DNA from: Pseudomonadales bacterium
GTDB lineage: Bacteria > Pseudomonadota > Gammaproteobacteria > Pseudomonadales > Azotimanducaceae
DNA: 32,598 bases
Direction: 5' to 3'
NCBI GenBank assembly: GCA_030728785.1
Contig: JANQYP010000023.1
Coordinates: 1-32,598 of the forward strand
Of this stretch, positions 1-8,106 are shown piece after piece (the stretch's first letter is position 1; every line of letters starts with the position of its first letter). The notes under the pieces are model-generated. The model ran no database searches. It had not been told where the DNA came from and saw nothing but the letters and a program-made list of their open reading frames with translations. A program made the translations under genes and the position numbers.

Positions 1-56
1 GGGACGCCCAGTCGGGGACGCCCAGTCGGGGACGCCTAGTCGGGGACGCCTAGTCT
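1..56. repeat. 14-nt tandem repeat, four copies, cut by the window edge
   Basis: Four direct copies of GGGACGCCCAGTCG lie head to tail. The third and fourth carry CTAG in place of CCAG, and the last base of copy four differs. The array may continue left of the window. Each unit can be read as two 7-mers. Its last copy contains the corB stop codon (minus strand, 50-52), so the array forms the 3' end of that gene. Confidence 0.9.
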
Positions 57-1309
57 GCCTGGGCCCTGGACAGCCTGGCGGTGCGGATCATGTTGTCCTG
101 TATCTGCACTATCTCGATGCGATAGCCGTCAATCACCAGGCCAATATTGGCCTCTGGAATGGTTTCCAGATATTCGGTGATCAGGCCGTTTAAGGTTTTG
201 GGTCCGTCCTGGGGTAGGTGCCAGTTAAGCTGGCGGTTGATGAGGCGAATGTGCGCGCCGCCATCAATCATGAAGGAGCCGTCATCCTGGGGATGTATGT
301 CGATGCTGGTATTGGCCAGGTCGGTAGTAAACTCACCGACAATCTCCTCAAGAATATCCTCGATGGTGACAATACCCTGAATATCACCATACTCATCCAC
401 CACCAGGCCGATGCGTTGTTTCTGCTGCTGGAAATTAAACAGCAGGGTCTGCAGCGGGGTGTTTTCGGGGACAAAATAGGGCTCGTCGGCACCTTGCAGA
501 ATCAGTGCCTTTGACAGGGTGTCCTGGGTTAACAGCTTGGCGGCATTGCGCATATGCAGCACGCCGATGATCTTGTCGATATCGTTTTTGAACACTGGCA
601 GGCGGGTGTGCTGGGAGGCGCGGATCTGCAGGACAATGTCCTCCAGGTCGTCTTCCAGGTCGATGCCAAAAATCTCTGTACGGGGCACCATGATGTCCTC
701 CACGGTAACCTTGTCCAGATCAAGCACTCCCAGCATCATGTTCTGTGGGTGCGCTGCAATCTGTGCGCCTTCAAATACCACGGTGCGCAATTCTTCGTGG
801 CTCAGGTTATCTTCGATGGCGTTTTCCGGCCGAAAGCCCGCGAGTCGCAGCAGGCCGTTGGCAGTGCCATTCACAAGCCACACCAGGGGGTAGAGTATCC
901 ACATGAGGATGTTGAGGATGTAGGACGAGGGCAGGGCAATTTTTTCAGGGTAGGCGGCAGAGACCGTTTTTGGTGCCACTTCGGAGAAAATCAGGAAGAT
1001 CAGGGTGCAGGCCACAGGCGCTATGGCAATGCCGGCTTCGCCGAAGAGTTTTAATGCCAGCAGGGTGGCGATGGAGGCCGCGGAAAAGTTGACAAAATTG
1101 TTGCCAATCAGGATGACGCTGAGTAGTTTGTCGGGTCGCTCCAGCAGGCGGCTGGCGCGCCTGGCACCGCCGTGACCTTCGTTCGCAAGGTGCTTCAGGC
1201 GATAGCGGTTCATAGCCATCATGGCTGTTTCAGAACCAGAGAAATAAGCGGACAAAACTACAAGTACAAATATGGCACCCGTCAGGGCGCCAACAGACAG
1301 ATCGTCCAA
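50..1309 (-). CDS. corB: CNNM/CorB-HlyC family transporter (DUF21 plus CBS pair)
   Basis: A 419-residue inner-membrane protein. The N-terminal DUF21/CNNM domain (about residues 5-190) has hydrophobic segments and the family signature around FSGSETAMMAMNRYRLKHLA. A CBS-domain pair follows (about 205-330, with DIMVPRTEI and VVDEYGDIQGIVTIEDILEE), then a C-terminal CorC/HlyC domain. The family is linked to magnesium (or cobalt) export; the ion here is inferred. The E. coli counterpart yfjD (corB) lies beside ypjD and ffh, as here. The gene is divergent from ffh and follows the ypjD-like gene on the same strand by about 100 bp. Length is normal. The stop codon falls inside the 14-nt tandem repeat at the window edge. 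Family assignment is confident. Confidence 0.93.
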   Translation of the reverse strand: MDDLSVGALTGAIFVLVVLSAYFSGSETAMMAMNRYRLKHLANEGHGGARRASRLLERPDKLLSVILIGNNFVNFSAASIATLLALKLFGEAGIAIAPVACTLIFLIFSEVAPKTVSAAYPEKIALPSSYILNILMWILYPLVWLVNGTANGLLRLAGFRPENAIEDNLSHEELRTVVFEGAQIAAHPQNMMLGVLDLDKVTVEDIMVPRTEIFGIDLEDDLEDIVLQIRASQHTRLPVFKNDIDKIIGVLHMRNAAKLLTQDTLSKALILQGADEPYFVPENTPLQTLLFNFQQQKQRIGLVVDEYGDIQGIVTIEDILEEIVGEFTTDLANTSIDIHPQDDGSFMIDGGAHIRLINRQLNWHLPQDGPKTLNGLITEYLETIPEANIGLVIDGYRIEIVQIQDNMIRTARLSRAQAD

Positions 1310-1408
1310 GAATTGGACCTCAGGCTAGATACATCGGCGCAGTTTCATCGACCGGCTGTGTTGGTGTCAAGAGTTGCAGAGGGCAGGCGTCGCTGGCTAG
1401 GATGGCTA

Positions 1409-2206
1409 TCAACCTTGGAGAATAATTTCTAGCACCAGCTTGCTGCCGAAATAGCCCAGCAACAACAGGGCAAAACCGCTCAGGGTCCAGCGTGAGGCCG
1501 CAGCGCCACGCCAGCCAAGTCGGTAACGGCCCCAGAGGAGGATGGCAAAGACAATCCAGGCTGCCAGGGTGATGGATGTGTGATGGATTAGGCCGGGCAG
1601 GTTGAGGTCGCTGAGGAACATAAAGCCACTGACAATAGACAGGGTGAGGAATGTCAGGCCACTCCACAGAAGCTCAAACAACAGCGTTTCCATGGTCTGC
1701 AGGGGCGGCATGTGGCGCAGCAGGCCAAATTTGCGATTTTTTAGTTCATAGTCACCAAAAGACAACAGCACAGCCTGCAAGGCAGCAACGGCCAGCAGCC
1801 CATAGGCAATAACTGACAGGATAATGTGCAGGAGGATGCCAGGCGCAAGCTGTTCGCGCGGTGCATGGCCGGTCTTGGTTGCTAACGTCGCCAGGATAGT
1901 GATAATGGCCAGCGGAAAAATAGCAAGCACAAGGTTGGCAACGGGGCGGCGCAGGCTGCTGGCCACCAGAATAGTGCTGATGGCCAAAGTGATTAACGTC
2001 GCCATGGGCATGATGCTGAGATCAATACCCTGGTCTGTATCGAGTTCGCTGAAGCTGAACAGTCCATGGAGAACAATGGCGCCAAGGCCGGTCAGGGAAA
2101 CGAACAGGTGTTTCGCCTGTACCTCGCGTCGCAGGCCCAGCAACTGGGCCCCGGCGCTCACCAGGTACAGCAAGCAAGCAAGGATGCCAAAAATTGTCGC
2201 GTTCAT
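1409..2206 (-). CDS. ypjD: YpjD/CcsA-like cytochrome c assembly family membrane protein
   Basis: A protein of about 265 residues with roughly eight hydrophobic segments and the CcsA/YpjD-type C-terminus, including a His pair (LIHHTSITLAAW) before the last spans and the WGRYRLGWRG loop. Homologues belong to the cytochrome c assembly superfamily, but the E. coli protein's own role is unclear; a direct haem role is not shown here. The ATG at 2206 (MNATIFGIL) is chosen over an in-frame TTG ten codons upstream because it begins right at the first hydrophobic segment. It lies between corB (same strand) and ffh (divergent), as in many gammaproteobacteria. Confidence 0.88.
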   Translation of the reverse strand: MNATIFGILACLLYLVSAGAQLLGLRREVQAKHLFVSLTGLGAIVLHGLFSFSELDTDQGIDLSIMPMATLITLAISTILVASSLRRPVANLVLAIFPLAIITILATLATKTGHAPREQLAPGILLHIILSVIAYGLLAVAALQAVLLSFGDYELKNRKFGLLRHMPPLQTMETLLFELLWSGLTFLTLSIVSGFMFLSDLNLPGLIHHTSITLAAWIVFAILLWGRYRLGWRGAAASRWTLSGFALLLLGYFGSKLVLEIILQG

Positions 2207-2240
2207 GATTGCATCTCTGAGATTGCGTCTCTGCAAAGGC

Positions 2241-2268
2241 CCCTGCAGGTCACCCCCTGCAGGTCACC
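2241..2268. repeat. 14-nt direct repeat, two perfect copies
   Basis: CCCTGCAGGTCACC occurs twice head to tail, followed by two more CCCCGCAG-like partial copies up to about 2290. It lies between ypjD and ffh, which are divergent. It could be a replication-slippage product or a protein-binding region; the sequence alone does not decide. Confidence 0.8.
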
Positions 2269-2344
2269 CCCCGCAGAGCACTCCCCGCAGGGTACTGCCA
2301 GAAAGATTGTCGCAGTGAGCGAAAACCAGTGGCAGAAATTGGGG

Positions 2345-2350
2345 TATGAT
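2345..2350 (+). promoter_or_regulatory. candidate -10 element for ffh
   Basis: TATGAT lies 37 bp upstream of the ffh GTG start and fits a sigma-70 -10 box. I see no convincing -35 hexamer at the expected spacing, so this is a weak call. Confidence 0.35.
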
Positions 2351-2387
2351 AGCAGGTTCATTAACGATCTGAGTCAGGATAACGCAA

Positions 2388-3761
2388 GTGTTTGATTCTT
2401 TAACAGAGCGACTAAGTGCCACCCTGGGCAATATCACCGGTAAAGCCCGGCTGAGCGAAGAAAACATCCAAGACACGCTCCGCGAGGTGCGGATGGCCCT
2501 GCTTGAGGCTGACGTCGCGCTGCCCGTGGTCAAAGATTTTATCGACCAGGTCCGGGCGCGAGCCGTGGGTCAGGATGTCGCCAGCAGCCTGTCGCCGGGC
2601 CAGGTATTCGTCAAGATAGTCAACGACGAGCTGATTCGGGTGATGGGCGCCGAAGACAACAGTCTGAACCTCACAACCCAGCCACCCGCCGTGATTCTGA
2701 TGGCGGGTCTGCAGGGTGCCGGTAAAACCACATCCGTGGCAAAACTTGGCCTGTGGCTGAAGCGCCGGGATAAAAAGTCGGTGATGGTGGTCAGTACGGA
2801 CGTCTATCGCCCAGCCGCTATCGACCAGCTGCGGACACTGGCGGCCGAAGCGGATATCAGCTTCTTTGAAAGTAACCCCGAGCAGAAGCCACTGGATATT
2901 GCTCGTGACGCCCTGGTTGCCGCCAAACGCCAGTTCTGTGATGTGCTGATTGTTGATACTGCCGGTCGCCTGGCCATTGATGCTGCCATGATGGCCGAGA
3001 TCAGGCACCTGCATGATGCGCTGAAACCCATCGAAACCCTGTTTGTGGTTGATGCCATGACTGGCCAGGACGCGGCCGCGACGGCGCGGGCCTTTAATGA
3101 CCAGTTGCCGCTCACTGGTGTGATCCTGACCAAGACTGATGGCGACGCTCGCGGTGGTGCTGCCTTGTCAGTGCGGACCATCACCGGCAAGCCCATCAAG
3201 TTTATGGGGGTCAGTGAAAAGATTGATGGCCTGGAAAGTTTCCATCCTGACCGTATCGCCTCACGCATCCTTGGCATGGGCGATGTATTGTCGCTGATTG
3301 AAGAAGCTGAACAGAAGATCGACAAGAACAAGGCAAAAAAACTTGCCAATAAGCTTAAAAAGGGCAAAAAGTTCGATCTTGAGGATTTCCGTGACCAGAT
3401 TCAGCAGATGAACAGCATGGGCGGTATCGCCAGTATGCTCGACAAGTTACCTGGTATGGGCGGCATGGCCAAGGCTGCCCAGGCGAAACTGGAGGCTAAT
3501 CCCTTTGGGCCGATGGAAGCGATCATCAATTCCATGACACCCGGCGAGCGTCATTTTCCCGACAGTATTAATGGTTCACGCAAGAAGCGTATTGCCAACG
3601 GCTCCGGAACCCAGATCCAGGATGTCAACCGACTGCTCAAGCAACACAAACAAATGCAGAAAATGATGAAAAAGCTCACAAAAAAAGGCGCTATGGCCAA
3701 CATGATGCGCGGTATGGGTGGTATGATGCAGGGCCCCGGTGGCGGTATGCCACGGATGTAG
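2388..3761 (+). CDS. ffh: Signal recognition particle protein Ffh (SRP54)
   Basis: A 457-residue SRP GTPase that binds 4.5S RNA and signal sequences of nascent membrane proteins and delivers ribosomes to FtsY. The N helical bundle occupies about 1-90. The G domain has the P-loop GLQGAGKTT (107-115), DTAGR, and the TKTDGDARGG segment (G4). A methionine-rich M domain runs from about 330 and ends in Met/Gly runs such as MMRGMGGMMQGPGG. The start is GTG at 2388 (MFDSLTERLS), which matches the usual N-terminus. Length is normal (E. coli 453). It is followed after 170 bp by the rpsP operon, the standard gammaproteobacterial order. Confidence 0.98.
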   Translation: MFDSLTERLSATLGNITGKARLSEENIQDTLREVRMALLEADVALPVVKDFIDQVRARAVGQDVASSLSPGQVFVKIVNDELIRVMGAEDNSLNLTTQPPAVILMAGLQGAGKTTSVAKLGLWLKRRDKKSVMVVSTDVYRPAAIDQLRTLAAEADISFFESNPEQKPLDIARDALVAAKRQFCDVLIVDTAGRLAIDAAMMAEIRHLHDALKPIETLFVVDAMTGQDAAATARAFNDQLPLTGVILTKTDGDARGGAALSVRTITGKPIKFMGVSEKIDGLESFHPDRIASRILGMGDVLSLIEEAEQKIDKNKAKKLANKLKKGKKFDLEDFRDQIQQMNSMGGIASMLDKLPGMGGMAKAAQAKLEANPFGPMEAIINSMTPGERHFPDSINGSRKKRIANGSGTQIQDVNRLLKQHKQMQKMMKKLTKKGAMANMMRGMGGMMQGPGGGMPRM

Positions 3762-3864
3762 AATTTCGAGTCTAAAAAAACAAGCGCGGCAGTGGATAGC
3801 CCCCATCCTGAAGAAATATACGGTGGGTGCTTAGCAACCTATTTAATTCTGTACGCCTTTACCG

Positions 3865-3870
3865 TACAAT
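3865..3870 (+). promoter_or_regulatory. candidate -10 element for the rpsP operon
   Basis: TACAAT lies 62 bp upstream of the rpsP ATG, with an A/T-rich TTTAAT at about the -35 distance. If used, transcription would begin near 3877, inside the dyad at 3872-3908. Plausible but unproven. Confidence 0.4.
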
Positions 3871-3871
3871 A

Positions 3872-3908
3872 CCGGCCCTTTCGGCAGCCTTAATTTCTGC
3901 CGGGCCGG
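3872..3908 (+). promoter_or_regulatory. two-part hairpin in the rpsP leader
   Basis: CCGGCC (3872-3877) pairs with GGCCGG (3903-3908), and CGGCAG (3882-3887) pairs with CTGCCG (3897-3902). The left strand has a 4-nt bulge and the loop is 9 nt. It ends 23 nt before the rpsP ATG and has no U-tract, so it is not an intrinsic terminator. It may be a leader structure or an operator-type dyad at the start of transcription. Confidence 0.6.
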
Positions 3909-3931
3909 AATTTATAAAGGAAATCAAGAAC

Positions 3932-4210
3932 ATGGTAACGATTCGGTTATCCAGAAGTGGCAGTAAAAAACGCCCTTATTATTACATCAGTGTGGCTGAC
4001 AGCCGTGTCGCACGCGACGGTCGCTTTATTGAGCGCCTGGGTTTCTTTAACCCAATAGCCCGTGGTGCTGATGAAAAGCTGCGTATTGACCTTGAGCGTT
4101 ATGATCACTGGACTCGCCAGGGTGCGCAGAGCAGTGAGCGTGTGCTGCAGTTGGCCAAGGATTACCGTAAATCAGCCGTGGCCACCACGTCTGAGGAAGT
4201 AGCGGCTTAA
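3932..4210 (+). CDS. rpsP: 30S ribosomal protein S16
   Basis: A 92-residue S16 with the family N-terminus [18 protein letters not shown] and the motifs [21 protein letters not shown] and [14 protein letters not shown]. It is an early-assembly protein of the small subunit. The ATG at 3932 is chosen because AAAGGA lies about 10 nt upstream and the protein then begins at the canonical S16 start; a longer reading from 3827 would add unrelated residues. First gene of the rpsP-rimM-trmD-rplS operon; rimM follows 22 bp later. Confidence 0.98.
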   Translation: MVTIRLSRSGSKKRPYYYISVADSRVARDGRFIERLGFFNPIARGADEKLRIDLERYDHWTRQGAQSSERVLQLAKDYRKSAVATTSEEVAA

Positions 4211-4232
4211 TTGACCTGTTGGGGCCGGTGCC

Positions 4233-4787
4233 TTGGCTGCTAGTACACCAGAGATCAGCGCCGTGGCGCCCATTGCCATAGGCCGAATCCTGGCGGTGTA
4301 TGGCCTGAAGGGCTGGGTCAAGGTTTTTTCTTTTACCGACCCGATTGAGCGTATTGCTAGTTACAGCCCCTGGTTGATCAAAAAGCCGGACTCGCGAAGT
4401 CCACTTCAATTGCTTGAGATAGAGGCGGTTAAGTCCCACGGTAAAGGTATTATCGCCTTGCCTAAGGGCTATACAGACAGGGACCAGGCACAGTTGCTGA
4501 TCGGCAACGAGATCTGGACCCCGGGCGAGCAGTTAGCCGAACTTGACGAAGGCGACTATTATTGGCGCGAACTTGTAGGTTTGCGCGTGGTGAACCAATC
4601 CGGCCAGGACTATGGCAAGGTGGACCACCTGCTTGAAACCGGCGCCAATGACGTGCTGGTGGTCAAAGCGGACAAACACAGTATGGACGACCGGGAACGT
4701 TTGATCCCGTTTGTTGTGCCGCGATTCATCCAGCAGGTGAATCTGGCAGAAGGCAAGATGACAGTGGACTGGGACCCGGAGTACTGA
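4233..4787 (+). CDS. rimM: Ribosome maturation factor RimM
   Basis: A 184-residue RimM, which binds S19 in the 30S head and helps 16S rRNA processing. The N-terminal RimM domain has IGRILAVYGLKGWVKVFSFTDP. The C-terminal PRC-barrel domain has DYYWRELVGLRVVNQ, GANDVLVVK and RLIPFVVPRFIQQVN. The start is written as TTG at 4233; an in-frame GTG at 4263 would remove ten residues and still leave the whole RimM domain, so the start is uncertain. It sits between rpsP and trmD in the usual operon. Length matches E. coli (182). Confidence 0.95.
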   Translation: MAASTPEISAVAPIAIGRILAVYGLKGWVKVFSFTDPIERIASYSPWLIKKPDSRSPLQLLEIEAVKSHGKGIIALPKGYTDRDQAQLLIGNEIWTPGEQLAELDEGDYYWRELVGLRVVNQSGQDYGKVDHLLETGANDVLVVKADKHSMDDRERLIPFVVPRFIQQVNLAEGKMTVDWDPEY

Positions 4788-4834
4788 TCCCCAATAGACG
4801 TTGCTCGTTTTGACCAACCTTCGAGGACACTGGT

Positions 4835-5572
4835 ATGTGGATGGGAGTGGTGACTTTATTCCCGGAAATGTTCCAGGCGGTGGCTAACCACGGGATTACT
4901 CGGCGGGCCATTGAGGCAGGCCTGCTGACATTGGCAGTGTGGAATCCGCGGGATTTCACCACCGACAAACACCGGACTGTAGACGATAAGCCCTATGGCG
5001 GTGGCCCGGGCATGCTGATGAAAGTGGCGCCGCTAACCATGGCCATTGCTGCCGCACGCGAGGCTGCAGGGGCAGATTGCCTGGTGATTTATCTCTCGCC
5101 CCAGGGCCGGCGAATCGACCAGGCGGCACTTGAGCGGTTGGCCCAACAGCCACGGATGATTCTGGTGGCGGGTCGTTATGAAGGGATAGATGAACGTCTG
5201 ATCGGGTCAGTGATCGACGAAGAATACTCCATTGGAGACTATGTCTTGAGTGGAGGAGAGCTGCCAGCCATGGTGTTGATAGATGGTGTAACCCGTTTAA
5301 TACCGGGGGCAGTAGGTGATCCGGAATCCATTAGCTGTGATTCTTTTCAGGATGGCTTGCTTGACTACCCGCAATACACGCGGCCTGAGGAGGTCGATGG
5401 AATGCAGGTGCCACCGGTTTTGTTGGGTGGTGATCACCGAAAGATTCAGCGTTGGCGCTTGAAACAGGCGCTGGGGCGGACATATGAACGTCGACCAGAT
5501 TTGCTCAAAGGTCGGGAACTGAACGAGACGGAACAGCAGTTGTTGGACGAGTACTTACAAGAACTTGAGTAA
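4835..5572 (+). CDS. trmD: tRNA (guanine-37-N1)-methyltransferase TrmD
   Basis: A 245-residue SPOUT-class enzyme that methylates G37 of tRNAs reading CNN codons, using S-adenosylmethionine, and so limits +1 frameshifting. Characteristic motifs are present: [31 protein letters not shown] (catalytic region) and the trefoil-knot SAM-binding segment [15 protein letters not shown]. The ATG at 4835 has GAGGA about 9 nt upstream. It lies 47 bp after rimM and 51 bp before rplS. Slightly shorter than the E. coli enzyme (255), within the family range. Confidence 0.97.
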   Translation: MWMGVVTLFPEMFQAVANHGITRRAIEAGLLTLAVWNPRDFTTDKHRTVDDKPYGGGPGMLMKVAPLTMAIAAAREAAGADCLVIYLSPQGRRIDQAALERLAQQPRMILVAGRYEGIDERLIGSVIDEEYSIGDYVLSGGELPAMVLIDGVTRLIPGAVGDPESISCDSFQDGLLDYPQYTRPEEVDGMQVPPVLLGGDHRKIQRWRLKQALGRTYERRPDLLKGRELNETEQQLLDEYLQELE

Positions 5573-5623
5573 CAAGTTTTTGTTCGAGTGCAACATCCGC
5601 AGACGCTAATTGAGGAAAAGGTA

Positions 5624-5983
5624 ATGAAGAATAAATTGATTGCAGATATTGAGAATGCCCAGCTCAAGCAGGACATTCCTGATTTTGGTCCTGGCGACAC
5701 CCTGATTGTCCAGGTCAAGGTTAAGGAAGGTGCTCGAGAGCGTTTGCAGGCTTTCGAAGGCGTGGTCATTGCCAAGCGTAATCGCGGTATCAACTCTGCC
5801 TACACGGTCCGTAAAATTTCCCACGGTGTGGGCGTTGAGCGTACCTTCCAGGCCCACAGCCCGCTGATCGAGAGTGTCACTGTCACCCGTCGTGGTGATG
5901 TACGCCAGGCGAAGCTGTATTACCTGCGCGAACTCAGTGGTCGCAGTGCCCGTATCAAAGAGAAGCTGGCAAAGCGCTCTTAA
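5624..5983 (+). CDS. rplS: 50S ribosomal protein L19
   Basis: A 119-residue L19, located at the 30S-50S interface. Family motifs are [35 protein letters not shown] (split here as FGPGDT and [14 protein letters not shown]), [12 protein letters not shown] and [20 protein letters not shown]. The ATG at 5624 follows GAGGAAAAGG at good spacing; a longer reading from 5588 is not supported. Last gene of the rpsP operon: an intrinsic terminator begins 17 nt after its stop codon. Confidence 0.98.
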   Translation: MKNKLIADIENAQLKQDIPDFGPGDTLIVQVKVKEGARERLQAFEGVVIAKRNRGINSAYTVRKISHGVGVERTFQAHSPLIESVTVTRRGDVRQAKLYYLRELSGRSARIKEKLAKRS

Positions 5984-5999
5984 GCGCTGCCCAGTTCGG

Positions 6000-6028
6000 A
6001 AAACGCCGCTTCAGCGGCGTTTTTTTTT
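6000..6028 (+). terminator. intrinsic terminator of the rpsP-rplS operon
   Basis: ACGCCGC (6003-6009), a 4-nt TTCA loop, and GCGGCGT (6014-6020) form a perfect 7-bp GC-rich stem. It extends by A-T pairs on each side and is followed by a run of T to 6028. Confidence 0.95.
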
Positions 6029-6098
6029 AGTCGCCAGGAACCCTTCAGCGCCGCCGCTGATGTTGCGAGCAGCCCCTGATGCGCAGTAAGGTGCCGTG

Positions 6099-6989
6099 AT
6101 GAGTGAGCAGATCATCGACAGGTTTCTGGACAGTCTCTGGCTTGAAAAGGGCCTGAGCCGCAATACTCTTGAGTCCTATCGACGCGATCTCAAAGCCTAT
6201 AGCGGCTGGCTCGAGTTGCAGGGGCTGGCGTTGTTGCAGGTGCGGCGCGAAGATATCCTGCGCTACCTGGCCGAGCGTATGGGACAGGGCCTCAAGGCCA
6301 GGTCCATCGCCAGGGGGTTGTCCTGCCTGCGCAGCCTGTATCGATATCTGCTGCGGGAAAACCAGCTGCAGCTGGATCCTACCCTGCGTATCGAGAATCT
6401 CAAACTTGGCCGTCCTCTGCCTGATACGCTCACCGAGCGCGACATTGAGCGGTTGCTGGCGGCACCCGATGTGACAACCCTGTTGGGACTGCGTGATCGC
6501 ACCATGCTGGAAGTGTTGTACGCGACAGGTTTGCGGGTGACGGAACTGGTTTCACTGCGCCTGACAGAAATTAACCTGCGCCAGGGTGTGGTTCGTGTCA
6601 CCGGTAAGGGTAACAAGGAGCGGCTGGTACCACTGGGCGAAGAAGCCATCAGTTGGTTGCAGCGTTACCTGCAGGATGGCCGGGCGCCATTGCTGAAAAG
6701 CAATCTGTTTGCAGAGGTGGTGTTTCCCAGCAGCCGTGGCCAGCTGATGACCCGCCAGACCTTCTGGCACCGCATCAAAGCCCATGCCGCAACAGCTGCT
6801 ATCCAGCATAAGCTTTCACCTCATACCCTGCGCCACGCCTTTGCCACCCACTTGCTGAACCACGGCGCGGACCTGCGTGTGGTGCAGTTGCTGCTGGGCC
6901 ACAGCGATCTGTCAACCACCCAAATATACACCCACGTCGCCCAGCACCGCATGAAAGAACTGCACCAGACCCATCATCCTCGAGGGTGA
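6099..6989 (+). CDS. xerD: Tyrosine recombinase XerD
   Basis: A 296-residue site-specific recombinase that acts with XerC at dif to resolve chromosome dimers. The N-terminal SAM-like core-binding domain occupies about 1-95. The catalytic domain has the full tyrosine-recombinase set: R146 (GLRVTELVSL), a Lys near 170 (GKGNKERLVP), H242 and R245 (HTLRHAFATHLL), H268 (LLGHSDLSTTQ) and nucleophile Y277 (IYTHV). These are offset by two from the E. coli XerD positions. The ATG at 6099 is preferred to the adjacent GTG at 6096. It precedes dsbC, as in E. coli and Pseudomonas, which supports XerD over XerC. Confidence 0.95.
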   Translation: MSEQIIDRFLDSLWLEKGLSRNTLESYRRDLKAYSGWLELQGLALLQVRREDILRYLAERMGQGLKARSIARGLSCLRSLYRYLLRENQLQLDPTLRIENLKLGRPLPDTLTERDIERLLAAPDVTTLLGLRDRTMLEVLYATGLRVTELVSLRLTEINLRQGVVRVTGKGNKERLVPLGEEAISWLQRYLQDGRAPLLKSNLFAEVVFPSSRGQLMTRQTFWHRIKAHAATAAIQHKLSPHTLRHAFATHLLNHGADLRVVQLLLGHSDLSTTQIYTHVAQHRMKELHQTHHPRG

Positions 6990-7044
6990 CGCAGGAAAAA
7001 TGACCGTTTGGCTGTTAAATTACCCGTGGCGCGGCGCTGCAGGG

Positions 7045-7063
7045 GTCTGTTACAGACTATAAT
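7045..7063 (+). promoter_or_regulatory. palindrome abutting a TATAAT -10 box upstream of dsbC
   Basis: GTCTGT-T-ACAGAC (7045-7057) is a perfect 6+1+6 palindrome that ends exactly where a consensus TATAAT (7058-7063) begins. The start codon of dsbC is 127 bp downstream. The dyad would occupy the spacer just upstream of the -10 box, a typical operator position. No good -35 is seen, as would suit an activated or repressed promoter. Confidence 0.55.
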
Positions 7064-7141
7064 AGGCCGGTTTTTGTTGTGGATCATGTGCACCGGCTTG
7101 GCCGGTTCCCCAGGCTATTTGCTGAAGGAATTTGCATAGGG

Positions 7142-7161
7142 ACTTTGCTTTCAGGCAAAGT
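7142..7161 (+). other. small hairpin in the dsbC leader
   Basis: ACTTTGC (7142-7148) and GCAAAGT (7155-7161) form a perfect 7-bp stem with a 6-nt loop. It lies between the candidate promoter and the dsbC start codon. No U-tract follows, so it is not a terminator. Confidence 0.5.
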
Positions 7162-7189
7162 ATTGCTCGTAAAATCAGGAATCCAGGTT

Positions 7190-8047
7190 ATGAATACTTT
7201 CAACAACTCAGGCACCAGCAGGTTGCACCGCACCGTTGTTGATGCGTCAGGTGCTGCTGGCATTGTTAAGAGCTGCTGCCGTGCCGGCGCCCTGGTGCTG
7301 GCCCTGCTGATGCTGCAGCTGGTTCCTGGCCAACTTGTCGTGGCGTTGGCAGCGACACCCGCTACCGCAACAGCAGCGGCGGCACTGGATGCTGCAGGCA
7401 TTCGCAACCGTTTGCTGCAGGCCAGGCCAGGGCTGCCCATCCTCGATGTGACCCCCAGCGAGCTGCAGGGATTCTGGGAAGTGACATTGCCTGGCGGCCA
7501 GGTGCTGTTTGTCAGTGCTGATGGCAACAATTTTGTTGTTGGCGAGCTTTTCCAGGTGACTGCCAACAGTTTTGTGAATCTCACTGAGGAGACCCGCAGT
7601 GCCGCGCGCGTCAAGCAGTTGGCTGCGATTGATCCAACGCAGATGGTGATTTTTAAGCCCGCAACGGGTGAACCCAAAGCGGTGATTACGGTGTTTACGG
7701 ATATCGACTGTGGCTTCTGCCGCAAGATGCACCAGGAGGTCCCAGAGCTGAACCGTCGTGGTGTTGAAGTTCGCTATCTGGCCTATCCTCGTGCCGGTGT
7801 GCCGTCGCCTTCCTACGACAAGTTCGTCTCTGTTTGGTGTGCTGACAACCGGCAATTAGCCCTGACCCTGGCCAAGGGTGGCACTGATTTGCCGCCGCGA
7901 AGCTGTGAGAATGGTGTTGCCGAGCAATATGCCCTCGGCGGTGAAATGGGTGTTACAGGTACACCAACACTGGTGTTTGCTGATGGCCGTATGCGCGCCG
8001 GTTATGTGCCGGTTGACCAACTGGCAGAAGAGCTGGGTGTCAATTGA
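7190..8047 (+). CDS. dsbC: Thiol:disulfide interchange protein DsbC (periplasmic disulfide isomerase)
   Basis: A 285-residue precursor. It has an unusually long N-region of about 30 residues, then a hydrophobic signal segment (GALVLALLMLQLVPG) and a likely cleavage near VALA-AT. An Ala-rich linker follows, then the DsbC dimerisation domain and a thioredoxin-fold domain with the active-site C174-G-F-C177 and the cis-Pro loop GVTGTPTLVF. It isomerises wrong disulfides in the periplasm and is kept reduced by DsbD. The ATG at 7190 has AGGA upstream and is chosen over a start at 7079 because the latter adds a non-signal extension. Position after xerD supports DsbC rather than DsbG. Confidence 0.93.
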   Translation: MNTFNNSGTSRLHRTVVDASGAAGIVKSCCRAGALVLALLMLQLVPGQLVVALAATPATATAAAALDAAGIRNRLLQARPGLPILDVTPSELQGFWEVTLPGGQVLFVSADGNNFVVGELFQVTANSFVNLTEETRSAARVKQLAAIDPTQMVIFKPATGEPKAVITVFTDIDCGFCRKMHQEVPELNRRGVEVRYLAYPRAGVPSPSYDKFVSVWCADNRQLALTLAKGGTDLPPRSCENGVAEQYALGGEMGVTGTPTLVFADGRMRAGYVPVDQLAEELGVN

Positions 8048-8106
8048 GTCAACCCGCGGTTTGCTGTTGTGCCGCCCGGCATTGGTCGGCGGGAGTCAGA
8101 TAACAC

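Noticed and set aside
3762-3864. A-rich tract after ffh considered as a terminator
   Set aside because: No GC-rich stem precedes the A/T run; transcription may continue into rpsP.
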